Part shown: positions 37,110-46,736 of the stretch, piece after piece
Layout of the letters: every line of letters begins with the position of its first letter
Position numbering within the stretch: position 1 is the stretch's first letter
DNA from: Methylophaga sp. OBS1
Lineage (GTDB): Bacteria; Pseudomonadota; Gammaproteobacteria; Nitrosococcales; Methylophagaceae
Direction of reading: 5' to 3'
Assembly (NCBI RefSeq): GCF_026319365.1
Contig: NZ_JAPDMS010000001.1
Coordinates: forward strand, 1,327,757 to 1,391,756
Length of the DNA stretch: 64,000 nt
Program-made: the position numbers and the translations under genes
Notes under the pieces: generated by a model
The model's input: only the letters and a program-made list of their open reading frames with translations
Databases searched by the model: none
Told to the model about the DNA's origin: nothing

Positions 37110-37316
37110 TCAGGAGTAGACAGCCTGCGCCACTGAAATATCGATTGTTTCATCCTGCTGACGCTCCTGCAGGATGCGATTGACTTTGAACTGACATTTA
37201 CCGCAACACGCTGCTGCGCCGGTTTCATTTCGCACGGCGTCAATGCATGCCGCGCCATTATCAACGGCCGCATGGATAGCATCGGAATTTACATTGTTAC
37301 AGATACATACGATCAT
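37110..37316 (-). CDS. bfd: bacterioferritin-associated ferredoxin
   Basis: A 68-residue [2Fe-2S] protein that binds bacterioferritin and reduces its iron core for release. The ligands follow the Bfd pattern C-x-C near the start (MIVCICNNVN) and C-x2-C (CCGKCQF) near residue 39-42. A Fur-box-like sequence lies 33 bp upstream of the start, as expected for a gene induced by iron starvation. Confidence 0.94.
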   Translation of the reverse strand: MIVCICNNVNSDAIHAAVDNGAACIDAVRNETGAAACCGKCQFKVNRILQERQQDETIDISVAQAVYS

Positions 37317-37348
37317 GAAAGGGCTACCTCATCAATCTTGATGTTAAT

Positions 37349-37367
37349 GATAATAATTGTCATTAAT
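37349..37367. promoter_or_regulatory. Fur-box-like site upstream of bfd
   Basis: GATAATAATTGTCATTAAT agrees with the 19-bp Fur consensus (GATAATGATAATCATTATC) at 14 positions by direct comparison. It lies between bfd and the divergent OmpR-type regulator at 37471, so iron could control either or both. Confidence 0.65.
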
Positions 37368-37470
37368 CAAGTCAACAAGATTTTAACCGTTCGCCAGTCT
37401 GCGCTTTTTTCACATGGCAATCACGATCGATTCCGCTATCCTAGTGAGACTAAAACTAAGGAGTAGCCAG

Positions 37471-38169
37471 ATGAAAATTAACCCGGCGACCGTGCTTATT
37501 GTAGAAGATCATCAGGATCTGGCTGCAAATATTGGTGATTTTCTCGAAGCCGGCGGTATGACGGTGGACTTTGCACCGGACGGGCTGACCGCAGTGCAGT
37601 TATGCAGCCAGCATCGCTACGATGCATTGGTACTGGATATTATGATGCCCGGTATCGATGGCTATGAAGTCTGTCGCCGTGTACGCGAGGACCTACAGCA
37701 GGATATGCCTGTTGTCATGCTCACCGCACGCGACACGCTGGATGACAAACTGACCGGTTTTGAACACGGTGCTGACGACTACCTGATTAAACCGTTTGAG
37801 ATGAAAGAACTGGAAGCCAGGCTGATATCACATATCCGCCGACACCGAGGCGAAATGGACAGTAAGTCTCTGCAGGTCGCCGATATCGTGTTCGAGCCCA
37901 AAACCATGCGTGTGACCCGTGGTGGCGACCCTATCCGGCTCTCTCCCATCATGCTGCAGATTCTACGGATACTGATGCGTGAGTCGCCAAACCTTGTGAC
38001 CAGAGAGAAGCTGGAAGCAGAGATCTGGGGTGAAGATACGCCGGACAGTGATACTTTGCGCAGTCATTTATATAACCTGCGTAAACTGATTGATAAACCT
38101 TTTCAGCAAAACCTGTTGCATACGATTCCCGGTATTGGCTATAAGCTCTGCGAAGAAAAAGACCTTTGA
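37471..38169 (+). CDS. OmpR-family response regulator
   Basis: A 232-residue regulator with a receiver domain (VLIVEDHQDLAANIGDFL, phosphoacceptor Asp56 in LVLDIMMPG) and a winged-helix output domain (LSPIMLQILRILMRESPNLV and LRSHLYNLRKLIDKPF). ATG 37471 with AAGGAG upstream is the start. The likely partner kinase is the convergent gene at 38195-39490, only 25 bp away tail to tail. The regulator has its own promoter region, shared with bfd. Confidence 0.93.
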   Translation: MKINPATVLIVEDHQDLAANIGDFLEAGGMTVDFAPDGLTAVQLCSQHRYDALVLDIMMPGIDGYEVCRRVREDLQQDMPVVMLTARDTLDDKLTGFEHGADDYLIKPFEMKELEARLISHIRRHRGEMDSKSLQVADIVFEPKTMRVTRGGDPIRLSPIMLQILRILMRESPNLVTREKLEAEIWGEDTPDSDTLRSHLYNLRKLIDKPFQQNLLHTIPGIGYKLCEEKDL

Positions 38170-38194
38170 CAGTCGCAAGCTATTACAAACAGAA

Positions 38195-39490
38195 CTAGGT
38201 TTTTGTCAGCTGAGATTTGGGGAAATGGACACTGACTTCTGTACCCTCACCGAGTTCACTGGTGATCCGCAAGTGCCAGTTATAGCGGTTACATAAACGC
38301 TTGACGATTGTCATGCCCAGGCCATAACCGTTACCGGAGTTTTCAGCACGGTAAAACGGCTTGAAGACCTGTTTAACCTGCTCTGAATCCATCCCGACAC
38401 CACTATCTCTGACCGAGAAGCCCTGGGACCAGGTTTTAATGTAAATAGTCCCCCTGGGCGTGTAATTAAATGCGTTTCTGAGCAGATTGCCTATCAAAAT
38501 TTTCAATACACGTTCCGGGGCCGACAGCGTCAGATTGTTATCACTCTCTATTTCTACATTGACGGCCTTATCCTGAAAAAGCAGTTTCAGAGTATCAATT
38601 TCGTCTTTAATGAGTTCGTTTACCGCGACCTGGTTGCTGGGCAGGGAATCTTCCTGCTCACGAGCCAGTATCAACAGCGTCTCTATCAGGGATTCCATAT
38701 CATAAAGGGTGCGGTAGATACGACGGATGGTCTTATCATCCTCTACATTGTATCGACGTTCGAGCAGCTCCATCGCACTGCGCAGCACGGCGATTGGCGT
38801 TCTCAGCTCGTGGCTGGCATCACGGGTAAACAACCGCTCACGCTCGATAAAATGCTCCAAGCGATGGGTAAATTGATCCAAGGCCCGAACCAGACTGCTG
38901 ACCTCTTCATCCGGCATCTGACGCAATTCTTCCAGATCCAGATCGGGCAGATTACCTTCGCGGATTTCAGCTTCCTCGACCGCTTTCGCCAGCTTGACGA
39001 TAGGTGACACGGCTTTATGTGATTGACGATAGGTCAACCAGGCCAACAGATACAGGGTGACCAGCACTGCTGCCAGTGGCAGGATCCCAAACACCAGTGC
39101 CAGCCTGGAGACCTTTACTTCATCAAAAACCAGATACAGTCTGTCACTGTTCTGATCTTCGACATAGACGATGGGTTCATCGCCATCAAGCCTGGCACGT
39201 TGCAGACCCGGCGTCAGATCCCGCAGGGGCATGGGCACGGATGACATATCATTAGCCGGCGCCAGGTAAGCAATCAGGTTCATGGTATTGGGTAGAGGGA
39301 AATCAGGCTGTTGCTCGCGCAAGCTCCAGAAATGCGCTGCTTCGCCTTCCAGCGCCTCACGAACCAGTATGTCCTCAACCGTCGTTTTGGCAGCATAGAT
39401 CCCGGCAACCGTGACAATACTGATCAACAGGATCTGAATCAGGAAAGCTCTGACCAGCTTTGCCTGCAGGTTGGTTCTGGGTTTTGCCAT
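38195..39490 (-). CDS. sensor histidine kinase at the end of the lipid operon
   Basis: A 431-residue membrane kinase. It has span 1 at about 12-32 (LVRAFLIQILLISIVTVAGIY), a periplasmic part of about 110 residues, span 2 (LALVFGILPLAAVLVTLYLL), a HAMP-like segment, HisKA with RDASHELRTPIAVLRSA (His227) and an ATPase domain (LIGNLLRNAFNYTP and GNGYGLGMTIVKRL). Its ATG shares one base with the stop of the methyltransferase gene before it (TAATG), so it is translated as part of that operon. It converges on the OmpR-type regulator at 37471, its probable partner. What it senses is unknown; membrane lipid state is a reasonable guess from context. Confidence 0.92.
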   Translation of the reverse strand: MAKPRTNLQAKLVRAFLIQILLISIVTVAGIYAAKTTVEDILVREALEGEAAHFWSLREQQPDFPLPNTMNLIAYLAPANDMSSVPMPLRDLTPGLQRARLDGDEPIVYVEDQNSDRLYLVFDEVKVSRLALVFGILPLAAVLVTLYLLAWLTYRQSHKAVSPIVKLAKAVEEAEIREGNLPDLDLEELRQMPDEEVSSLVRALDQFTHRLEHFIERERLFTRDASHELRTPIAVLRSAMELLERRYNVEDDKTIRRIYRTLYDMESLIETLLILAREQEDSLPSNQVAVNELIKDEIDTLKLLFQDKAVNVEIESDNNLTLSAPERVLKILIGNLLRNAFNYTPRGTIYIKTWSQGFSVRDSGVGMDSEQVKQVFKPFYRAENSGNGYGLGMTIVKRLCNRYNWHLRITSELGEGTEVSVHFPKSQLTKT

Positions 39491-40527
39491 TAATCCGCCG
39501 ATTTTTTGCTGAACAGATAGTGGCCCACCAGCCACTCAGTGCCATCACGATAACCGAATAATTCGGCACATGCCATGAAGAATAACCGCCAGCGCTGCCA
39601 CCAGATTCTGGCTTCATCCGCGCCATAAGTCTGCTCAAACAATCGGATAATTTCGGCCTGATGCTTATCGGCATTCTCCAGCCAGGCTTCTGCAGTACGC
39701 TGGTAATGTTGACCATTAACCAGCCATTGCTGCTCGATTTGCAGCTTCTGCTGGAAATGCAGCAGGGTATCGGCTGAAGGCATCAAGCCGCCGGTAAAGA
39801 AATAGCGCCCCATCCAGTTATCATCACCTTCAGTTTCAAACGGATAGACCACGTTCTGATGGCAGAAAATATGCACAAACAATTTGCCGTCGTCTCTGAG
39901 CCATTGACCAATCTTGTCAAACAGGCGCTGGTAGTTACGCATATGCTCAAACATTTCGATAGAAACAATACGATCAAACCGCTCATCGAGCGAGAGTTCA
40001 TTGACATCACAGGTAATCACCCGAACGTTACTCAACCCTCTCTCCAGCAGACGTTTTTCAATAAACTGCCGCTGCGAGTTGGAGTTAGACACTGCTGTGA
40101 TACGGGCATAAGGCAGACTTTCAGCCATGTGCAGTGTTAATGACCCCCAGCCACAGCCGAGTTCAAGGATATGCTGGCCGTTTTCCAGTTCCGCTCGCTG
40201 CAGGTAAAGATCCAGCATCGCCCTTTCCGCATCATCCAGTGTCAGGCAATCCTGACTCCAAAGGCAGCCACTGTATTTGAGGTGTTTGCCCAACACCAGT
40301 TCATAAAATGGGGCCGGGACTTCATAATGCTGCTCATTAGCTGCATCTGTTTCAATAGCAATGGGGCTGCTGCGGAGCATGTCAATACACTGCTGTTTGC
40401 GCAAACTGGCCTGTTCCGGATCAAAGGCCATCTCATCATGCAGACGTTTTTTCAGCAGCTGCCGGATACCGACTCGAATCACCGAATCAGGCACCATTTT
40501 TTTCTCTGCAAATTCAATCAGACGCAT
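39490..40527 (-). CDS. cyclopropane-synthase-like SAM methyltransferase
   Basis: A 345-residue SAM-dependent methyltransferase of the cyclopropane-synthase superfamily. It has the SAM motif [29 protein letters not shown] and FVHIFCHQN, and lacks the longer N-terminal domain of Cfa. In the stretch where Cfa has YSC, this protein reads KYSGCLW, so the active-site cysteine is shifted by one. The start ATG 40527 has GGAG upstream; the longer frame to 40686 overlaps the DUF1295 gene in another frame. It probably methylates an unsaturated acyl chain, but the product may not be a cyclopropane. Confidence 0.85.
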   Translation of the reverse strand: MRLIEFAEKKMVPDSVIRVGIRQLLKKRLHDEMAFDPEQASLRKQQCIDMLRSSPIAIETDAANEQHYEVPAPFYELVLGKHLKYSGCLWSQDCLTLDDAERAMLDLYLQRAELENGQHILELGCGWGSLTLHMAESLPYARITAVSNSNSQRQFIEKRLLERGLSNVRVITCDVNELSLDERFDRIVSIEMFEHMRNYQRLFDKIGQWLRDDGKLFVHIFCHQNVVYPFETEGDDNWMGRYFFTGGLMPSADTLLHFQQKLQIEQQWLVNGQHYQRTAEAWLENADKHQAEIIRLFEQTYGADEARIWWQRWRLFFMACAELFGYRDGTEWLVGHYLFSKKSAD

Positions 40528-41284
40528 GTTTTTTTCTCCAAGGGATGAAAGCACTGGTAGTTTGCTGATAGCGACGGTAGGCATCACCGCGACTGCGAAT
40601 GGCCTGCCGTTCGGTATAGGGTATGCCGGTAATAAAATAGAGGAATGCCAACATGACCAGCGGGGCCAGCCATAACCAGTTACCACCCGCTATGCCCAGA
40701 GCCAGCAGGGGGTAACTGAACCAGTGCAACCATTCAAAGAAGTAATTAGGATGACGGGAGTAATACCAGAGACCGTCTTCGCAGACTTTGCCCTTATTAG
40801 CAGACTGGCTCCGAAACGCTTGCAACTGACGGTCCGCCAGTGTCACACCACAGATAGCGATCAGCGCCAGCAGCAACGCAATAATCACCGTTGGCAGATA
40901 ATGACTCTCAGCCTGACTCAGCCACCAGACCGGTAGAGTGAACATGAATGCCAGCAGCGCCTGAAACTGGAAAAAAAAGAAGTGATTGCGGTGTGTGTTA
41001 TCACCCCAGTATTGACGGAGATAGGCGTAACGACCATCTTCCGGCTCAGAAAAGACACGACCGCTGAGATGCCAGAACAGGCGCAGATACCACAGGCTCA
41101 TCAGGCCACCGGCCACTGCTCGCAGGAGCCAGTCACCGTCACTCAACACGGCATAATAAACCGGAAGAAACGACATCAGACCGGCCCACAGCACATCAAC
41201 GACGCCGGCATTGCGAGTTTTACCCTCATAAAGCCAGCCCAAAAACATCACCACCGAGGCGATAACTAAACTATACCAAAGCAT
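40514..41284 (-). CDS. DUF1295 membrane protein (steroid 5-alpha-reductase-like)
   Basis: A 256-residue polytopic membrane protein of the DUF1295/steroid 5-alpha-reductase superfamily. The family features are [19 protein letters not shown] near the start and the C-terminal block [18 protein letters not shown] and [14 protein letters not shown]. Members reduce or methylate membrane-embedded lipids using NADPH or SAM; the substrate here is unknown. It overlaps both neighbours by 14 bp, so it belongs firmly to the lipid operon. Confidence 0.88.
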   Translation of the reverse strand: MLWYSLVIASVVMFLGWLYEGKTRNAGVVDVLWAGLMSFLPVYYAVLSDGDWLLRAVAGGLMSLWYLRLFWHLSGRVFSEPEDGRYAYLRQYWGDNTHRNHFFFFQFQALLAFMFTLPVWWLSQAESHYLPTVIIALLLALIAICGVTLADRQLQAFRSQSANKGKVCEDGLWYYSRHPNYFFEWLHWFSYPLLALGIAGGNWLWLAPLVMLAFLYFITGIPYTERQAIRSRGDAYRRYQQTTSAFIPWRKKHASD

Positions 41285-41804
41285 GGTTCTCCTCCTCTTC
41301 CTGTCTGTGCCAGAGTCTGGCCAGACACATCAGCATCGGTACCAGCAATGCCCAGCTCAGGGACAGTGACAACACCGCCATCCCTGGTTCAAGCAGGGTC
41401 ACCGCGCCCAGCTTACTGCCTGCGAGATAAGATAAGGGCGCGGCGAACACGGTCATCATTCCCAGCATTTTCAGCCGAGGTTGCAGCCAACTGAGTGAGT
41501 GGTTCAAAGTCAGCATAAAGTTCACCCACAGACAGCCAATCCACCAGGGTGCCAGACCGCCAATATCGCCATGGGCGTAGCCTATCCAACCCATGTTGAG
41601 CCAGATAGTATCGAGCATCATTCCTGCCAGTAGTCCCAGTACTATCAGTTTGATATCGGTGACTCGCCAGCGACTGAAATAAACCTGAACCACGGCAAAT
41701 GTCGCCGTGGCGAGCAAGGCATATGCCGGTTTGCCCGCAGCAGCAGCCAGGATGACAATCAGCCACACCGCCTGAAAGGCAACAAAGTTGAGTACATTAC
41801 GCAT
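41271..41804 (-). CDS. DUF2878 membrane protein
   Basis: A 177-residue polytopic membrane protein (spans LNFVAFQAVWLIVILAAA, YALLATATFAVVQVYF, IKLIVLGLLAGMMLDTIWL and others) of the DUF2878 family, function unknown. It regularly neighbours DUF1295, DUF1365 and cyclopropane-synthase-like genes in gammaproteobacteria, as it does here. ATG 41804 overlaps the end of the preceding methyltransferase gene by 8 bp; a longer frame to 41984 is out of phase with any family similarity. Confidence 0.82.
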   Translation of the reverse strand: MRNVLNFVAFQAVWLIVILAAAAGKPAYALLATATFAVVQVYFSRWRVTDIKLIVLGLLAGMMLDTIWLNMGWIGYAHGDIGGLAPWWIGCLWVNFMLTLNHSLSWLQPRLKMLGMMTVFAAPLSYLAGSKLGAVTLLEPGMAVLSLSLSWALLVPMLMCLARLWHRQEEEENHALV

Positions 41805-43065
41805 CCAGTGGCACCCACTGTTCACGACGATTGGCCGGCTTGCTGAAAAGCAGATGCACATCGCTGATACTCCGCTCCATAAAACCACCCTCGCAATAGC
41901 AAAGATAAAACTCCCACATACGAATAAAGCGTTCGTCGTAACCCAGACGGCGAACTTCATCCAGCTGAGCCATAAAGCGTTCACGCCACACGCTCAGCGT
42001 CGTGGCATAACTGGGGCCGATATCTTCGAGGTTGGTCAGCTTGAGTTCTGCGCTGGCAGCGGCATTGACCAGCACACTGACACAAGGGATGAAACTGCCG
42101 GGGAAGATATATCGCTTGATAAAATCCACCGATTTAACTGCCTGCCGGTAACGATGATCCTCCAGCGTAATCGCTTGAATAATCGCCAGCCCGTTGGGTT
42201 TCAAAAGCTGGCTGCAGTGTTGGAAATAGTCATTAATGAAGTGGTGCCCCACCGCCTCGACCATCTCAATCGAGATTAACTTGTCATACTGGCCTTTGAG
42301 ATCACGGTAGTCTTCCAGCAGCACCGTGACTTTGTCTTCCAAATCCAGATCGGCGACTCGTCTGCGGGCATGTTCGTATTGTTCACGGGAAATGGTGGTG
42401 GTAGTTACCCTACAGCCATAATGGAGCGCAGCGAATGTCGCACAGCCGCCCCAGCCAGTGCCGATTTCCAACAAATGGTCGTCAGGTTGCAGGTCAAGTT
42501 TGTCACACAGGCGTCCCAGCTTATTAAACTGAGCCCGCTCCAGGCTCTCGCTGTCATCATAGTAGAGACCTGAGGAGTACATCATGAAATCGCGGTCGAG
42601 GAACAGCTCGAATAAATCATTACCCAGGTCATAATGAGCGGCAATGTTTTTACGGCTGCCGTCACGGGTATTTCGTCGCAACCAGTGAACGCCTTGCAAC
42701 AGCCAGCCAGTGATTCTCGCCAAGCCTTTTTCCATACCATCTACCAGATCGCGGTTACGCACCAGCAGACGAATCAGAGCGGTTAAGTCATCGCTGTGCC
42801 AGTCACCGGCCATGTAAGATTCCGCCGCGCCGACCGAGCCGCCAAAAATCACCGCTTCGAAAAAACGTGGATCGGTGACCGTCAGCCTGACCTTGAGCTC
42901 ATGATCGGCCTGGCCCAGCGTCAGAGGTGCCTGATTGCTCATCTGGAAAATGAGGCACCCCTCCTGTATCGCCGCCAACTGCCTGAGCAGCAATTGTCTA
43001 CATAGATTCTGAAACCGTGACAGCTTGAGTCGCTCGCTGCTAGCGGTCGAAACAGGCATATTCAT
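41797..43065 (-). CDS. cyclopropane-synthase homologue lacking the active-site cysteine
   Basis: A 422-residue Cfa-family protein with N-terminal lipid-binding domain and SAM motif [27 protein letters not shown] and [10 protein letters not shown]. Where E. coli Cfa has YSCAYW with the bicarbonate-binding Cys139, this protein has [10 protein letters not shown], so serine replaces the cysteine. Such proteins occur beside DUF1365 and FAD-oxidase genes and in some bacteria start furan or methyl-branched fatty-acid synthesis. A methyl-transfer product other than a cyclopropane is therefore plausible. It overlaps the DUF1365 gene by 4 bp. Confidence 0.88.
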   Translation of the reverse strand: MNMPVSTASSERLKLSRFQNLCRQLLLRQLAAIQEGCLIFQMSNQAPLTLGQADHELKVRLTVTDPRFFEAVIFGGSVGAAESYMAGDWHSDDLTALIRLLVRNRDLVDGMEKGLARITGWLLQGVHWLRRNTRDGSRKNIAAHYDLGNDLFELFLDRDFMMYSSGLYYDDSESLERAQFNKLGRLCDKLDLQPDDHLLEIGTGWGGCATFAALHYGCRVTTTTISREQYEHARRRVADLDLEDKVTVLLEDYRDLKGQYDKLISIEMVEAVGHHFINDYFQHCSQLLKPNGLAIIQAITLEDHRYRQAVKSVDFIKRYIFPGSFIPCVSVLVNAAASAELKLTNLEDIGPSYATTLSVWRERFMAQLDEVRRLGYDERFIRMWEFYLCYCEGGFMERSISDVHLLFSKPANRREQWVPLDA

Positions 43066-43856
43066 GGGCTGTCCTCACGATGTGTTTTTCGGGTAGTTTG
43101 ATTAGGCGTGGCATCGCTCTCCGGATGACTGTAAAAAGGTACCCGTTTGAGCCAGAGCCTGAATGCCTGCCAGTAAATACGGCTGATAACACGCAGTGTC
43201 TGTAGTGGATAGCGCCACGGCAGACTCGACATCTGCGCCGGGCTTAATGGCTGGGCTTGCATCTGCATTTCTGCATTGAATTGTGACTGACCGTCTTTAT
43301 CTAACTGCATCAGCACTTTCAGCACATCACCTTCATAGTGAAAGCGCCAGTGATAACGCATCTCCATGGGCATAAAGGGGGAAATATGGAAGGCTTTATC
43401 AAAATCAGCGACAAGCGAATCAGCCTTGTTGTCGGCCCTGAGCACATAACAGTGACGTTGATTCCAGGGCGTATTGTTAATATCAGCCAAAACATACTCA
43501 ACCTGGCCCGATGCATTAACACAGAAATAGAAACTCACCGGGTTGAACACGAAGCCGAGATAGCGCGGATGGGTCAGCAGGTAAACCTGGCCGTCGAAAG
43601 ACTCGCCAAGCTGTGCTTCAATCTGCTCGCACACCGCGGTCTTCAGATCTCGGTCAAAGGGGCCCAGGTAATCACGACGATGGAAGCTGATAAGGTTAAA
43701 ACGCTCGAGTGACCACCAGCGGCTGGCGGAGAATGTCGGCGCCAGTTGATCCAGATCCAGCATGACCATCGCCAGCGGATAGCGGAAGCAATGGGCAACC
43801 GGCTGCCTGCGATGATGCCAGACATGCCCCTGAAACAGGGCGGGTTCGAAATTCAT
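43062..43856 (-). CDS. DUF1365 family protein
   Basis: A 264-residue DUF1365 protein. The family hallmarks are [21 protein letters not shown] at the start, [19 protein letters not shown] in the middle and [17 protein letters not shown]. Its biochemical role is not established; it co-occurs with FAD amine-oxidase-like and cyclopropane-synthase-like genes, often in singlet-oxygen stress regulons. It overlaps both neighbours by 4 bp. Confidence 0.92.
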   Translation of the reverse strand: MNFEPALFQGHVWHHRRQPVAHCFRYPLAMVMLDLDQLAPTFSASRWWSLERFNLISFHRRDYLGPFDRDLKTAVCEQIEAQLGESFDGQVYLLTHPRYLGFVFNPVSFYFCVNASGQVEYVLADINNTPWNQRHCYVLRADNKADSLVADFDKAFHISPFMPMEMRYHWRFHYEGDVLKVLMQLDKDGQSQFNAEMQMQAQPLSPAQMSSLPWRYPLQTLRVISRIYWQAFRLWLKRVPFYSHPESDATPNQTTRKTHREDSP

Positions 43857-45100
43857 AGCGCCCTCCTCAACTGTTCAACAACCCGTAATGCGCTGCTGAC
43901 GCCGTCTTCATGGAATCCCCAGCCCCAATATGCGCCGCAGAAATAACTGTGCTGTTTACCGGAGATATCTGACCAGCGTTGCTGCGCCGCCAGGGTTTGT
44001 TCGGTATAAACCGGGTGCGAATAACGTCGCTCAACAAACACTTTATTCGGATCGACCCGGTCCGCCGAGTTAAGGGAAGCAATGAATTCAACCGGTGCAT
44101 CGAGGTTCTGCAGGGTGTTCATGTGATAGGACACTGTGCAGCGTTCGCTCAGTGCATCATCGATATGCACATTCCAACTGGCCCAGGCCTGAGGGTTGAC
44201 AGGCAAAACGGATTCATCGGCATGCAGTTGCATCAGATTGTCCTGGTAGGGAATGGCACCGAGCACCTCAGTTTCCGCCCGGCTCGGGTCAGACAGTAAT
44301 TTGAGCGCCTGATCAGAGTGACAGGCAAACACCACAGCATCAAAAGGCAAAGTGTCTCCGCCGACCGACAGTGTCACGCCATTGTAGACCCGGCGAATGC
44401 TATCGACAGGGGTCGACGTGTACACCTTTCCGGGAAAGCGTTTCAACAGCGCACCAATGTATTGTCTGGAGCCACCTTTCACCACACGCCATTGTGGGCG
44501 CTCGGTCAGAGACAGCATTTTATGGTTACTCATAAACGACACCAGATAGCGCACCGGCATGTTTATCAGACTGTCACTGGGCCCTGACCAGAGCGCGCAG
44601 GCCATGGGCAACAAATGATCGTTGATGAAGATATCGCTGTAGCCGTTGGTCTTGAGGTAATCTGCCACCGTCTGACGATTGTCCGGTTCCTGCAGGACTG
44701 CGGGGGCGTTTCGGTAGAAACGGACCAGATCCGCCAGCATGCGATAGAAACGCGGACTGACCAGATTCTTACGCTGGCAGAACAGTTTGTTGAGACTTGT
44801 AGCGTTGTACTCGAGCCCGCTGCGGGTGTTATGCACACTGAAACTCATCTCGGTGGGCTGAGAATCTACGCCCAGCTCCGCCAGCAGTTCGGTGAAATGC
44901 GGATAGTTGCGATGATTGAAGACAATAAATCCGGTATCGACTGACCAGTTTTTGTTGAGGATTTCAATCTGATGTGTGTCGGTGTGACCACCAATGTAGT
45001 CGTTGGCTTCAAATACGCTGACGTCAGCCTGCTCACGATTGGCAAGATACCAGGCAGCGGTCAATCCGGAGATCCCCGCGCCAACCACAGCAATTCTCAT
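43853..45100 (-). CDS. FAD-dependent oxidoreductase (amine-oxidase/desaturase-like)
   Basis: A 415-residue flavoprotein with the FAD-binding N-terminus [18 protein letters not shown] and [13 protein letters not shown]. Other segments typical of this subgroup are [14 protein letters not shown] and [18 protein letters not shown]. It resembles phytoene-desaturase and amine-oxidase flavoproteins but belongs to the set linked with DUF1365 and Cfa-like genes, where some members dehydrogenate methylated acyl chains. It overlaps the desaturase and DUF1365 genes by 4 bp each. Substrate assignment is inference. Confidence 0.88.
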   Translation of the reverse strand: MRIAVVGAGISGLTAAWYLANREQADVSVFEANDYIGGHTDTHQIEILNKNWSVDTGFIVFNHRNYPHFTELLAELGVDSQPTEMSFSVHNTRSGLEYNATSLNKLFCQRKNLVSPRFYRMLADLVRFYRNAPAVLQEPDNRQTVADYLKTNGYSDIFINDHLLPMACALWSGPSDSLINMPVRYLVSFMSNHKMLSLTERPQWRVVKGGSRQYIGALLKRFPGKVYTSTPVDSIRRVYNGVTLSVGGDTLPFDAVVFACHSDQALKLLSDPSRAETEVLGAIPYQDNLMQLHADESVLPVNPQAWASWNVHIDDALSERCTVSYHMNTLQNLDAPVEFIASLNSADRVDPNKVFVERRYSHPVYTEQTLAAQQRWSDISGKQHSYFCGAYWGWGFHEDGVSSALRVVEQLRRAL

Positions 45101-46020
45101 TGAACTGACTCCCGACCAGTCTGGCGGGCGTCACGCTTACTCTTGGAAATACTACGCACATCCCAGATGAGGCCGAGTTTATGCATACACCAGAGCAGGT
45201 AGTAGCTGATGTCAATCTCCCACCAGTAAAAACCCTGACGCGCCGATGCGGCATGATAGTGATGGTTGTTATGCCAACCCTCGCCCAGCGTCAATAGCGC
45301 CAGCAGGAAATTGTTCCGGCTGTCATCCTGTGTCTGGTAACGGCGTCGGCCTACACGGTGTGCCAGCGAATTGATAAGCAGGGTGGCATGAATCAGGACA
45401 ACGGTAGAAATGAAGTAACCCCAGATGACCATCTGCCAACCGCTGGTGTTGAGATCGGGCTGCGCAGTGGCAAGCGCCTCACCGACCGCATACAACACTA
45501 CCGCCAGCATCACTGGAACAGCAATATCATAACGATCCAACCAGCGAAGCTCTGGATAACGGGCCAGTTCCGGCACCAGGCTGAGGTCAGCCCTGAAATG
45601 TTTTCTACTTAAAAACCAGCCCATATGACTCCATAGAAAACCCTGCTTGGGTGAATGTGGATCCTGCTCCTGATCCGCGTGACGATGGTGCTGTCGGTGA
45701 TGTGCCGCCCACCACAAGGGACCGCGTTGCGTGGCACTGGCACCGATAAGCGCAAACAGAAACTGTACAGCACGAGACGTTTTAAAGGATTTATGTGCAA
45801 AATAACGATGATAAAAGGCAGTGATGGCGAACATTCTCAGCAGATACAGGGCGATTGCTGTTGTCACTGCTATGGATGATGTGCCAACCCAGAAAACAGC
45901 AATACAACCAAGATGAAGTCCGATAAAGGGAATGATTCTGAGCCAGTCGATGCCTGCATGGTCAGCATCGCTGTCCTGTTGCTGCAGGTTGCTGTCGAAC
46001 CAGTAACGTAACGCTCGCAT
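45097..46020 (-). CDS. acyl-lipid/acyl-CoA delta-9-type fatty acid desaturase
   Basis: A 307-residue membrane di-iron desaturase. The three histidine boxes are HRYFAH, HRQHHRH and HNNHH (GEGWHNNHHYH). Its spans and the final YYLLWCMHKLGLIWDVR fit delta-9 type desaturases, which make cis-monounsaturated chains aerobically. It is first in the eight-gene lipid operon, so it would supply the double bond that the following methyltransferases act on. ATG 46020 is preferred over a GTG at 46044, which lacks a ribosome-binding site. Confidence 0.92.
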   Translation of the reverse strand: MRALRYWFDSNLQQQDSDADHAGIDWLRIIPFIGLHLGCIAVFWVGTSSIAVTTAIALYLLRMFAITAFYHRYFAHKSFKTSRAVQFLFALIGASATQRGPLWWAAHHRQHHRHADQEQDPHSPKQGFLWSHMGWFLSRKHFRADLSLVPELARYPELRWLDRYDIAVPVMLAVVLYAVGEALATAQPDLNTSGWQMVIWGYFISTVVLIHATLLINSLAHRVGRRRYQTQDDSRNNFLLALLTLGEGWHNNHHYHAASARQGFYWWEIDISYYLLWCMHKLGLIWDVRSISKSKRDARQTGRESVQ

Positions 46021-46202
46021 AGCCACTCTCGAAGTGTTTGGCACAGACTAGAGCGCAAAATGTGAATTTGATGTGAAAGCAGTAATGATGCGGCTTCACC
46101 CGGATTTCACAGTCACTGGCGACACAATTTGCCGTACCTGAAAAATAATAAAAAACAAGGTAAGTGGCACACCATACAATTTTGCATTGCCGGAGACCAG
46201 TT

Positions 46203-46736
46203 ATGATCCGTATCGCCTGTTTTTTATTCAGTATTATCTTCGTCAGCAACAGCCATGCTGAGGCTTTTTCCAGCCGGATTGAGACCGAGCATGGCCCGCT
46301 CGCCAAGTGCAGTCAGACTGAAATTTCAGTGATGAAGTTTATCAATGTCGCGGATGCCGCACTTTATAGTAGCGACTGTGACCAACTTCCGGCCCTGACT
46401 GATGAAATTCAACTGTCCTTTATTTACCATCGTGAAATCGCTGCCGAGGATTTCATTGAAGCAGCCGAAACCTTGCTGAAACGTAACTTATCCGCTGCTG
46501 AATTCGAACAGATCAAAGCGGATTTGGCTCAGTTCAACACCGCTTATGAATCGGTGGCAGAAGGTGATCGTTATGATATTCGCCGGGGCGCGAGTGGCCT
46601 GTCGCTGTTCAAGAATGACCGCTTGCTGGGGCAGCATGCCTCAGACAGTCTGGGACAGCGCTACTATCAGATTTGGTTTGGCGACAAACCTTTCAACAAT
46701 GCGCTGAAGGAGTCTCTGCTGCAGCCGGATGCTTAA
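46203..46736 (+). CDS. exported chalcone-isomerase-like protein
   Basis: A 177-residue protein with a signal peptide (IACFLFSIIFVSNSHA) and a domain like bacterial chalcone-isomerase-family proteins (VMKFINVADAALYSSDC, LSFIYHREIAAEDFIEAAE, YQIWFGDKPFNNALKESLL). ATG 46203 has GGAGA upstream. Chalcone-isomerase folds also bind fatty acids, and this gene is divergent from the lipid operon with about 180 bp between them, so a role in handling the modified lipid is possible. Two cysteines (CSQTE, DCDQ) may form a disulfide. Its stop overlaps the stop of the symporter gene by 4 bp. Confidence 0.72.
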   Translation: MIRIACFLFSIIFVSNSHAEAFSSRIETEHGPLAKCSQTEISVMKFINVADAALYSSDCDQLPALTDEIQLSFIYHREIAAEDFIEAAETLLKRNLSAAEFEQIKADLAQFNTAYESVAEGDRYDIRRGASGLSLFKNDRLLGQHASDSLGQRYYQIWFGDKPFNNALKESLLQPDA

